This document shows positions 41,640 through 53,183 of a stretch of 64,000 nt of DNA, piece by piece. Source of the stretch: Hippophae tibetana (Eukaryota > Streptophyta > Magnoliopsida > Rosales > Elaeagnaceae); assembly GCA_037013495.1 (NCBI GenBank), contig CM072801.1, positions 70,913,816 through 70,977,815 of the forward strand, written 5' to 3'. Each line of letters starts with the position of its first letter. The first letter of the stretch is position 1. Under the pieces are notes generated by a model that saw only the letters and a program-made list of their open reading frames with translations, was not told the origin of the DNA and did no database searches. The translations under genes and the position numbers were made by a program.

Positions 41640-43455
41640 TTTATTGATCACATAAATAAATATCCCTTGGTCGGCACAAATATCACTTTAACATATCTAT
41701 TGAATATAATCGAAAGTAAGTAAAATGGAAATTTGTGACAAAAACATAAACCCTCGATAAGTGATGTAAACGATGGAATTTGGTTACAGAAATCAGGTTC
41801 TCTAGCGTGGCCAAAATTAATCGTGTGATTCGATACGAGCTTCGATGTGATATATTATAATAGTCGTTAAGATACCTCGGTCTAGATATATTGTCTATTA
41901 AAGTAGAAAATTTGATATATCAAATGTTTTGTTATTTTTGAACAAGTGAACAGTAACCCCTTTCCTGTTCTCTTCTCTTAAATTTTTTGGAAGAATAGAG
42001 ATTTATTGATCACATAAATAAAGATCCCTTGGTCAGCACAAATATCACTTTTACATATCTATTGAATATAATCGAAAGTAAGTAAAATGGAAATTTGTGA
42101 CAAAAACATAAACCCTCGATAAGTGATGTAAACGATGGAATTTGGTTACAGAAATCAGGTTCTCTAGCGTGGCCAAAATTAATCGTGTGAATCGATACGA
42201 TCTTTGATGTGATATATTATAATTTTCGTTAAGATACTTCATTCTAGAGTTATGTCGATTAAAGTTGAAAATTCGATATATCAATTGTTTTGTTATTTTT
42301 TATCAAGTTAACAATAACCCCTTTCCCGTTCTCTTCTCTTAAATTTTTTGGAAGAATAGAGATTTATTGATCACATAAATAAAGATCCCTTGGTCAGCAC
42401 AAATATCACTTTTACATATCTATTGAATATAATCGAAAGTAAGTAAAATGGAAATTTGTGACAAAAACATAAACCCTCGATAAGTGATGTAAACGATGGA
42501 ATTTGGTTACAGAAATCAGGTTCTCTAGCGTGGCCAAAATTAATCGTGTGAATCGATACGATCTTCGATGTGATATATTATAATTTTCGTTAAGATACTT
42601 CATTCTAGAGTTATGTCGATTAAAGTTGAAAATTCGATATATCAAATGTTTTGTTATTTTTTATCAAGTTAACAGTAACCCCTTTCCCGTTCTCTTCTCT
42701 TAAATCTTTTGGAAGAATAGAGATTTATTGATCACATAAATAAAGATCCCTTGGTCAGCACAAATATCACTTTTACATATCTATTGAATATAATCGAAAG
42801 TAAGTAAAATGGAAATTTGTGACAAAAACATAAACACAAGATAAGTGATGTAAGCGATGGAATTTGGTTACAGAAATCAGGTTCTCTAGCGTGGCCAAAA
42901 TTAATGGTGTGAATCAATACGAGCTTCGATGTGATATATTATAATAGTCGTTACGATACCTCGGTCAAGAGTTACGGTCGATTAATGTTGTAAATTCGAT
43001 TTATCAAATGTTTTGTTATTTTTGAACAAGTGAACAGTAACCCCTTTCCTGTTCTCTTCGCTTAAATTTTTTGGAAGAATAGAGATTTATTGATCACATC
43101 AATAAAGATAACTTGGTCAGCACAAATATCTCTTTTACATATCTATTGAATAAAATCGAAAGTAAGTAAAACGGAGATTTGTGACAAAAACATAAACCCT
43201 AGATAAGTGATGTAAACGATGGAATTTGGTTACAGAAATCAGGTTCTCTAGCGTGGCCAAAATTAATCGTGTGATTCGGTACGAGCTTGGATGTGATATA
43301 TTATAATAGTCGTTAAGATACCTCGGTCTAGATATATTGTCTATTAAAGTTGAAAATTCGATATATCAAATGTTTTGTTATTTTTGAACAAGTGAACAGT
43401 AACACCTTTCCTGTTCTCTTCTCTTGAATGTTTTGGAAGAATAGAGATTTATTGA
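41640..43455. repeat. 5-mer repeat, copy 1 (partner about 43448-45263)
   Basis: The match runs at an offset of 1808 bp (five monomers minus the two bases missing from D1-D2). It includes pair 7 and the tags TTAATGGTGTG, GTTGTAAATTCG, TCTTCGCTTAAA and GATTCGGTACG. Copy 1 reads CACAAGATAAG where copy 2 reads CACACGATAAG. End points are approximate. Confidence 0.82.
41970..42691. repeat. D1-D2 pair 7
   Basis: The pair shows the standard D1-D2 signature. D1 has ATCAATTGTTTTG near 42285, shared with pair 3 at 22070, which suggests descent of this cassette from the 20-kb region or the reverse. Confidence 0.9.
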
Positions 43456-43777
43456 TCACATAAATAAATATCCCTTGGTCGGCACAAATATCACTTTAAC
43501 ATATCTATTGAATATAATCGAAAGTAAGTAAAATGGAAATTTGTGACAAAAACATAAACCCTCGATAAGTGATGTAAACGATGGAATTTGGTTACAGAAA
43601 TCAGGTTCTCTAGCGTGGCCAAAATTAATCGTGTGATTCGATACGAGCTTCGATGTGATATATTATAATAGTCGTTAAGATACCTCGGTCTAGATATATT
43701 GTCTATTAAAGTAGAAAATTCGATATATCAAATGTTTTGTTATTTTTGAACAAGTGAACAGTAACCCCTTTCCTGTT
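43416..43777. repeat. Chimeric monomer at the 5-mer junction
   Basis: The front has CTTGAATGTTTTGG. It changes to type G (AATATCCCTTGGTCGGC, CTTTAACATATC) and ends with the H-type GTAGAAAATTCG. It sits exactly where the second 5-mer copy begins, as expected for the junction formed by unequal exchange. Confidence 0.8.
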
Positions 43778-44499
43778 CTCTTCTCTTAAATTTTTTGGAA
43801 GAATAGAGATTTATTGATCACATAAATAAAGATCCCTTGGTCAGCACAAATATCACTTTTACATATCTATTGAATATAATCGAAAGTAAGTAAAATGGAA
43901 ATTTGTGACAAAAACATAAACCCTCGATAAGTGATGTAAACGATGGAATTTGGTTACAGAAATCAGGTTCTCTAGCGTGGCCAAAATTAATCGTGTGAAT
44001 CGATACGATCTTTGATGTGATATATTATAATTTTCGTTAAGATACTTCATTCTAGAGTTATGTCAATTAAAGTTGAAAATTCGATATATCAAATGTTTTG
44101 TTATTTTTTATCAAGTTAACAATAACCCCTTTCCCGTTCTCTTCTCTTAAATTTTTTGGAAGAATAGAGATTTATTGATCACATAAATAAAGATCCCTTG
44201 GTCAGCACAAATATCACTTTTACATATCTATTGAATATAATCGAAAGTAAGTAAAATGGAAATTTGTGACAAAAACATAAACCCTCGATAAGTGATGTAA
44301 ACGATGGAATTTGGTTACAGAAATCAGGTTCTCTAGCGTGGCCAAAATTAATCGTGTGAATCGATACGATCTTCGATGTGATATATTATAATTTTCGTTA
44401 AGATACTTCATTCTAGAGTTATGTCGATTAAAGTTGAAAATTCGATATATCAAATGTTTTGTTATTTTTTATCAAGTTAACAGTAACCCCTTTCCCGTT
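43778..44499. repeat. D1-D2 pair 8
   Basis: This pair belongs to the second 5-mer copy. D1 has GTTATGTCAATTAAAG near 44058 in place of GTTATGTCGATT, a private change that interrupts the longer reverse-strand frame seen in other D1 copies. Confidence 0.9.
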
Positions 44500-44659
44500 C
44501 TCTTCTCTTAAATCTTTTGGAAGAATAGAGATTTATTGATCACATAAATAAAGATCCCTTGGTCAGCACAAATATCACTTTTACATATCTATTGAATATA
44601 ATCGAAAGTAAGTAAAATGGAAATTTGTGACAAAAACATAAACACACGATAAGTGATGT

Positions 44660-46250
44660 AAGCGATGGAATTTGGTTACAGAAATCAGGTTCTCTAGCGT
44701 GGCCAAAATTAATGGTGTGAATCAATACGAGCTTCGATGTGATATATTATAATAGTCGTTACGATACCTCGGTCAAGAGTTACGGTCGATTAATGTTGTA
44801 AATTCGATTTATCAAATGTTTTGTTATTTTTGAACAAGTGAACAGTAACCCCTTTCCTGTTCTCTTCGCTTAAATTTTTTGGAAGAATAGAGATTTATTG
44901 ATCACATCAATAAAGATAACTTGGTCAGCACAAATATCTCTTTTACATATCTATTGAATAAAATCGAATGTAAGTAAAACGGAGATTTGTGACAAAAACA
45001 TAAACCCTAGATAAGTGATGTAAACGATGGAATTTGGTTACAGAAATCAGGTTCTCTAGCGTGGCCAAAATTAATCGTGTGATTCGGTACGAGCTTCGAT
45101 GTGATATATTATAATAGTCGTTAAGATACCTCGGTCTAGATATATTGTCTATTAAAGTTGAAAATTCGATATATCAAATGTTTTGTTATTTTTGAACAAG
45201 TGAACAGTAACACCTTTCCTGTTCTCTTCTCTTGAATGTTTTGGAAGAATAGAGATTTATTGATCACATAAATAAAGACCCCTTGGTCAGCACAAATATC
45301 ACTTTTACATATCTATTGAATATAATCGAAAGTAAGTAAAATGGAAATTTGTGACAAAAACATAAACACTCGATAAGTGATGTAAGCGATGGAATTTGGT
45401 TACAGAAATCAGGTTCTCTAGCGTGGCCAAAATTAATCGTGTGAATCAATACGAGCTTCGATGTGATATATTATAATAGTCGTTACGATACCTTGGTCAA
45501 GAGTTACGGTCGATTAATGTTGAAAATTCGATTTATCAAACGTTTTGTTATTTTTGAACAAGTGAACAGTAACCCCTTTCCTGTTCTCTTCTCTTAAATT
45601 TTTTGGAAGAATAGAGATTTATTGATCACATCAATAAAGATCACTTGGTCAGCACAAATATCTCTTTTACATATCTATTGAATAAAATCGAAAGTAAGTA
45701 AAACGGAGATTTGTGACAAAAACATAAACCCTAGATAAGTGATGTAAACGATGGAATTTGGTTACAGAAATCAGGTTCTCTAGCGTGGCCAAAATTAATC
45801 GTGTGATTCGATACGAGCTTCGATGTGATATATTATAATAGTCGTTAAGATACCTCGGTCTAGATATATTGTCTATTAAAGTTGAAAATTCGATATATCA
45901 AATGTTTTGTTATTTTTGAACAAGTGAACAGTAACACCTTTCCTGTTCTCTTCTCTTGAATGTTTTGGAAGAATAGAGATTTATTGATCACATAAATAAA
46001 GAACCCTTGGTCAGCACAAATATCTCTTTTACATATATATTGAATAAAATCGAAAGTAAGTAAAACGGAAATTTGTGACAAAAACATAAACACTCGATAA
46101 GTGATGTAAGCGATGGAATTTGGTTACAGAAATCAGGTTCTCTAGCGTGGCCAAAATTAATGGTGTGAATCAATACGAGCTTCGATGTGATATATTATAA
46201 TAGTCGTTACGATACCTCGGTCAAGAGTTACGGTCGATTAATGTTGTAAA
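44660..46250. repeat. 4-mer repeat, copy 1 (partner about 46108-47698)
   Basis: The match runs at an offset of exactly 1448 bp (four monomers). Shared tags are TTAATGGTGTG, GTTGTAAATTCG, TCGAATGTAAG, AAAGACCCCTTGG, ACCTTGGTCAAG and AAAGAACCCTTGG. I noticed no difference between the copies at these landmarks. The match ends where copy 2 reads GTTGAAAATTCG. Confidence 0.85.
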
Positions 46251-49200
46251 TTCGATTTATCAAATGTTTTGTTATTTTTGAACAAGTGAACAGTAACCCC
46301 TTTCCTGTTCTCTTCGCTTAAATTTTTTGGAAGAATAGAGATTTATTGATCACATCAATAAAGATAACTTGGTCAGCACAAATATCTCTTTTACATATCT
46401 ATTGAATAAAATCGAATGTAAGTAAAACGGAGATTTGTGACAAAAACATAAACCCTAGATAAGTGATGTAAACGATGGAATTTGGTTACAGAAATCAGGT
46501 TCTCTAGCGTGGCCAAAATTAATCGTGTGATTCGGTACGAGCTTCGATGTGATATATTATAATAGTCGTTAAGATACCTCGGTCTAGATATATTGTCTAT
46601 TAAAGTTGAAAATTCGATATATCAAATGTTTTGTTATTTTTGAACAAGTGAACAGTAACACCTTTCCTGTTCTCTTCTCTTGAATGTTTTGGAAGAATAG
46701 AGATTTATTGATCACATAAATAAAGACCCCTTGGTCAGCACAAATATCACTTTTACATATCTATTGAATATAATCGAAAGTAAGTAAAATGGAAATTTGT
46801 GACAAAAACATAAACACTCGATAAGTGATGTAAGCGATGGAATTTGGTTACAGAAATCAGGTTCTCTAGCGTGGCCAAAATTAATCGTGTGAATCAATAC
46901 GAGCTTCGATGTGATATATTATAATAGTCGTTACGATACCTTGGTCAAGAGTTACGGTCGATTAATGTTGAAAATTCGATTTATCAAACGTTTTGTTATT
47001 TTTGAACAAGTGAACAGTAACCCCTTTCCTGTTCTCTTCTCTTAAATTTTTTGGAAGAATAGAGATTTATTGATCACATCAATAAAGATCACTTGGTCAG
47101 CACAAATATCTCTTTTACATATCTATTGAATAAAATCGAAAGTAAGTAAAACGGAGATTTGTGACAAAAACATAAACCCTAGATAAGTGATGTAAACGAT
47201 GGAATTTGGTTACAGAAATCAGGTTCTCTAGCGTGGCCAAAATTAATCGTGTGATTCGATACGAGCTTCGATGTGATATATTATAATAGTCGTTAAGATA
47301 CCTCGGTCTAGATATATTGTCTATTAAAGTTGAAAATTCGATATATCAAATGTTTTGTTATTTTTGAACAAGTGAACAGTAACACCTTTCCTGTTCTCTT
47401 CTCTTGAATGTTTTGGAAGAATAGAGATTTATTGATCACATAAATAAAGAACCCTTGGTCAGCACAAATATCTCTTTTACATATATATTGAATAAAATCG
47501 AAAGTAAGTAAAACGGAAATTTGTGACAAAAACATAAACACTCGATAAGTGATGTAAGCGATGGAATTTGGTTACAGAAATCAGGTTCTCTAGCGTGGCC
47601 AAAATTAATGGTGTGAATCAATACGAGCTTCGATGTGATATATTATAATAGTCGTTACGATACCTCGGTCAAGAGTTACGGTCGATTAATGTTGAAAATT
47701 CGATTTATCAAATGTTTTGTTATTTTTGAACAAGTGAACAGTAACCCCTTTCCTGTTCTCTTCGCTTAAATTTTTTGGAAGAATAGAGATTTATTGATCA
47801 CATCAATAAAGATCACTTGGTCAGCACAAATATCTCTTTTACATATCTATTGAATAAAATCGAAAGTAAGTAAAACGAAGATTTGTGACAAAAACATAAA
47901 CCCTAGATAAGTGATGTAAACGATGGAATTTGGTTACAGAAATCAGGTTCTCTAGCGTGGCCAAAATTAATCGTGTGATTCGATACGAGCTTCGATGTGA
48001 TATATTATAATAGTCGTTAAGATACCTCGGTCTAGATATATTGTCTATTAAAGTTGAAAATTCGATATATCAAATGTTTTGTTATTTTTGAACAAGTGAA
48101 CAGTAACACCTTTCCTGTTCTCTTCTCTTGAATGTTTTGGAAGAATAGAGATTTATTGATCACATAAATAAAGATCCCTTGGTCAGCACAAATATCACTT
48201 TTACATATCTATTGAATATAATCGAAAGTAAGTAAAATGGAAATTTGTGACAAAAACATAAACCCTCGATAAGTGATGTAAACGATGGAATTTGGTTACA
48301 GAAATCAGGATCTCTAGCGTGGCCAAACGTAATCGTGTGATTCGATACGAGCTTCGATGTGATATATTATAATAGTCGTTAAGATACTTCAGTCTAGAGT
48401 TATTGTCGATTAAAGTTGAAAATTCGATATATCAAATGTTTTGTTATTTTTTAACAAGTTAACAGTAACCCCTTTCCCGTTCTCTTCTGTTAATTTTTTT
48501 GGAAGAATAGAGATTTATTGATCACATAAATAAATATCCCTTGGTCGGCACAAATATCACTTTAACATATCTATTGAATATAATCGAAAGTAAGTAAAAT
48601 GGAAATTTGTGACAAAAACATAAACCCTCGATAAGTGATGTAAACGATGGAATTTGGTTACAGAAATCAGGTTCTCTAGCGTCGCCAAAATTAATCGTGT
48701 GATTCGATACGAGCTTCGATGTGATATATTATAATAGTCGTTAAGATACCTCGGTCTAGATATATTGTCTATTAAAGTAGAAAATTCGATATATCAAATG
48801 TTTTGTTATTTTTGAACAAGTGAACAGTAACCCCTTTCCTGTTCTCTTCTCTTAAATTTTTTGGAAGAATAGAGATTTATTGATCACAAAAATAAAGATC
48901 CCTTGGTCAGCACAAATATCACTTTTACATATCTATTGAATATAATCGAAAGTAAGTAAAATGGAAATTTGTGACAAAAACATAAACCCTCGATAAGTGA
49001 TGTAAACGATAGAATTTGGTTACAGAAATCAGGTTCTCTAGCGTGGCCAAAATTAATCGTGTGAATCGATACGATCTTTGATGTGATATATTATAATTTT
49101 CGTTAAGATACTTCATTCTAGAGTTATGTCGATTAAAGTTGAAAATTCGATATATCAAATGTTTTGTTATTTTTTATCAAGTTAACAATAACCCCTTTCC

Positions 49201-49717
49201 CGTTCTCTTCTCTTAAATTTTTTGGAAGAATAGAGATTTATTGATCACATAAATAAAGATCCCTTGGTCAGCACAAATATCACTTTTACATATCTATTGA
49301 ATATAATCGAAAGTAAGTAAAATGGAAATTTGTGACAAAAACATAAACCCTCGATAAGTGATGTAAACGATGGAATTTGGTTACAGAAATCAGGTTCTCT
49401 AGCGTGGCCAAAATTAATCGTGTGAATCGATACGATCTTCGATGTGATATATTATAATTTTCGTTAAGATACTTCATTCTAGAGTTATGTCGATTAAAGT
49501 TGAAAATTCGATATATCAAATGTTTTGTTATTTTTTATCAAGTTAACAGTAACCCCTTTCCCGTTCTCTTCTCTTAAATCTTTTGGAAGAATAGAGATTT
49601 ATTGATCACATAAATAAAGATCCCTTGGTCAGCACAAATATCACTTTTACATATCTATTGAATATAATCGAAAGTAAGTAAAATGGAAATTTGTGACAAA
49701 AACATAAACACACGATA
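46100..49717. repeat. Recent 3618-bp tandem duplication, copy 1
   Basis: The stretch to about 49565 matches that 3618 bp downstream at every landmark I compared. Shared rare variants are AAACGAAGATTTG (47875), TCAGGATCTCTAG (48307), GCCAAACGTAATCG, GCGTCGCC (48680), ATCACAAAAATAAAG (48886) and ACGATAGAATTT (49007). It contains copy 2 of the 4-mer. The left boundary is inside a monomer near 46.1 kb. Confidence 0.87.
48844..49565. repeat. D1-D2 pair 9
   Basis: D1 has the tags ATCACAAAAATAAAG and ACGATAGAATTT, shared only with pair 10. Confidence 0.9.
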
Positions 49718-52700
49718 AGTGATGTAAGCGATGGAATTTGGTTACAGAAATCAGGTTCTCTAGCGTGGCCAAAATTAATGGTGTGAATCAATACGAGCTT
49801 CGATGTGATATATTATAATAGTCGTTACGATACCTCGGTCAAGAGTTACGGTCGATTAATGTTGTAAATTCGATTTATCAAATGTTTTGTTATTTTTGAA
49901 CAAGTGAACAGTAACCCCTTTCCTGTTCTCTTCGCTTAAATTTTTTGGAAGAATAGAGATTTATTGATCACATCAATAAAGATAACTTGGTCAGCACAAA
50001 TATCTCTTTTACATATCTATTGAATAAAATCGAATGTAAGTAAAACGGAGATTTGTGACAAAAACATAAACCCTAGATAAGTGATGTAAACGATGGAATT
50101 TGGTTACAGAAATCAGGTTCTCTAGCGTGGCCAAAATTAATCGTGTGATTCGGTACGAGCTTCGATGTGATATATTATAATAGTCGTTAAGATACCTCGG
50201 TCTAGATATATTGTCTATTAAAGTTGAAAATTCGATATATCAAATGTTTTGTTATTTTTGAACAAGTGAACAGTAACACCTTTCCTGTTCTCTTCTCTTG
50301 AATGTTTTGGAAGAATAGAGATTTATTGATCACATAAATAAAGACCCCTTGGTCAGCACAAATATCACTTTTACATATCTATTGAATATAATCGAAAGTA
50401 AGTAAAATGGAAATTTGTGACAAAAACATAAACACTCGATAAGTGATGTAAGCGATGGAATTTGGTTACAGAAATCAGGTTCTCTAGCGTGGCCAAAATT
50501 AATCGTGTGAATCAATACGAGCTTCGATGTGATATATTATAATAGTCGTTACGATACCTTGGTCAAGAGTTACGGTCGATTAATGTTGAAAATTCGATTT
50601 ATCAAACGTTTTGTTATTTTTGAACAAGTGAACAGTAACCCCTTTCCTGTTCTCTTCTCTTAAATTTTTTGGAAGAATAGAGATTTATTGATCACATCAA
50701 TAAAGATCACTTGGTCAGCACAAATATCTCTTTTACATATCTATTGAATAAAATCGAAAGTAAGTAAAACGGAGATTTGTGACAAAAACATAAACCCTAG
50801 ATAAGTGATGTAAACGATGGAATTTGGTTACAGAAATCAGGTTCTCTAGCGTGGCCAAAATTAATCGTGTGATTCGATACGAGCTTCGATGTGATATATT
50901 ATAATAGTCGTTAAGATACCTCGGTCTAGATATATTGTCTATTAAAGTTGAAAATTCGATATATCAAATGTTTTGTTATTTTTGAACAAGTGAACAGTAA
51001 CACCTTTCCTGTTCTCTTCTCTTGAATGTTTTGGAAGAATAGAGATTTATTGATCACATAAATAAAGAACCCTTGGTCAGCACAAATATCTCTTTTACAT
51101 ATATATTGAATAAAATCGAAAGTAAGTAAAACGGAAATTTGTGACAAAAACATAAACACTCGATAAGTGATGTAAGCGATGGAATTTGGTTACAGAAATC
51201 AGGTTCTCTAGCGTGGCCAAAATTAATGGTGTGAATCAATACGAGCTTCGATGTGATATATTATAATAGTCGTTACGATACCTCGGTCAAGAGTTACGGT
51301 CGATTAATGTTGAAAATTCGATTTATCAAATGTTTTGTTATTTTTGAACAAGTGAACAGTAACCCCTTTCCTGTTCTCTTCGCTTAAATTTTTTGGAAGA
51401 ATAGAGATTTATTGATCACATCAATAAAGATCACTTGGTCAGCACAAATATCTCTTTTACATATCTATTGAATAAAATCGAAAGTAAGTAAAACGAAGAT
51501 TTGTGACAAAAACATAAACCCTAGATAAGTGATGTAAACGATGGAATTTGGTTACAGAAATCAGGTTCTCTAGCGTGGCCAAAATTAATCGTGTGATTCG
51601 ATACGAGCTTCGATGTGATATATTATAATAGTCGTTAAGATACCTCGGTCTAGATATATTGTCTATTAAAGTTGAAAATTCGATATATCAAATGTTTTGT
51701 TATTTTTGAACAAGTGAACAGTAACACCTTTCCTGTTCTCTTCTCTTGAATGTTTTGGAAGAATAGAGATTTATTGATCACATAAATAAAGATCCCTTGG
51801 TCAGCACAAATATCACTTTTACATATCTATTGAATATAATCGAAAGTAAGTAAAATGGAAATTTGTGACAAAAACATAAACCCTCGATAAGTGATGTAAA
51901 CGATGGAATTTGGTTACAGAAATCAGGATCTCTAGCGTGGCCAAACGTAATCGTGTGATTCGATACGAGCTTCGATGTGATATATTATAATAGTCGTTAA
52001 GATACTTCAGTCTAGAGTTATTGTCGATTAAAGTTGAAAATTCGATATATCAAATGTTTTGTTATTTTTTAACAAGTTAACAGTAACCCCTTTCCCGTTC
52101 TCTTCTGTTAATTTTTTTGGAAGAATAGAGATTTATTGATCACATAAATAAATATCCCTTGGTCGGCACAAATATCACTTTAACATATCTATTGAATATA
52201 ATCGAAAGTAAGTAAAATGGAAATTTGTGACAAAAACATAAACCCTCGATAAGTGATGTAAACGATGGAATTTGGTTACAGAAATCAGGTTCTCTAGCGT
52301 CGCCAAAATTAATCGTGTGATTCGATACGAGCTTCGATGTGATATATTATAATAGTCGTTAAGATACCTCGGTCTAGATATATTGTCTATTAAAGTAGAA
52401 AATTCGATATATCAAATGTTTTGTTATTTTTGAACAAGTGAACAGTAACCCCTTTCCTGTTCTCTTCTCTTAAATTTTTTGGAAGAATAGAGATTTATTG
52501 ATCACAAAAATAAAGATCCCTTGGTCAGCACAAATATCACTTTTACATATCTATTGAATATAATCGAAAGTAAGTAAAATGGAAATTTGTGACAAAAACA
52601 TAAACCCTCGATAAGTGATGTAAACGATAGAATTTGGTTACAGAAATCAGGTTCTCTAGCGTGGCCAAAATTAATCGTGTGAATCGATACGATCTTTGAT

Positions 52701-53183
52701 GTGATATATTATAATTTTCGTTAAGATACTTCATTCTAGAGTTATGTCGATTAAAGTTGAAAATTCGATATATCAAATGTTTTGTTATTTTTTATCAAGT
52801 TAACAATAACCCCTTTCCCGTTCTCTTCTCTTAAATTTTTTGGAAGAATAGAGATTTATTGATCACATAAATAAAGATCCCTTGGTCAGCACAAATATCA
52901 CTTTTACATATCTATTGAATATAATCGAAAGTAAGTAAAATGGAAATTTGTGACAAAAACATAAACCCTCGATAAGTGATGTAAACGATGGAATTTGGTT
53001 ACAGAAATCAGGTTCTCTAGCGTGGCCAAAATTAATCGTGTGAATCGATACGATCTTCGATGTGATATATTATAATTTTCGTTAAGATACTTCATTCTAG
53101 AGTTATGTCGATTAAAGTTGAAAATTCGATATATCAAATGTTTTGTTATTTTTTATCAAGTTAACAGTAACCCCTTTCCCGTT
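49718..53183. repeat. Recent 3618-bp tandem duplication, copy 2
   Basis: This is the second copy, carrying all the rare tags listed for copy 1 at +3618 bp. The match breaks after D2 at about 53190: copy 1 continues AAATCTTTTGG and copy 2 continues AAATTTTTTGG with a TTCGCTAGCG monomer. Confidence 0.87.
52462..53183. repeat. D1-D2 pair 10
   Basis: This is the last D pair of the window, 3618 bp after pair 9 and with the same private tags. No D monomer occurs in the remaining 10.8 kb. Confidence 0.9.

Larger units (their letters stand above)
32559..41969. repeat. Core mosaic with a 7-mer repeat and several chimeric monomers
   Basis: This is the longest stretch of the core with only one D2 (38713) and no D1. 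It holds the 2534-bp repeat described separately and chimeric monomers at 34731, 35093, 36179, 37265 and 38351. The flank-like TTGCGTGG occurs once, near 38547. No gene or foreign insert is visible. Confidence 0.8.

Noticed and set aside
46100..53183. Possibility that the near-perfect 3618-bp duplication is an assembly artefact
   Set aside because: It cannot be excluded from sequence alone. I kept it as a real feature because the break points lie inside monomers and because HORs of the same length occur independently at 13-20 kb, but read support is needed.
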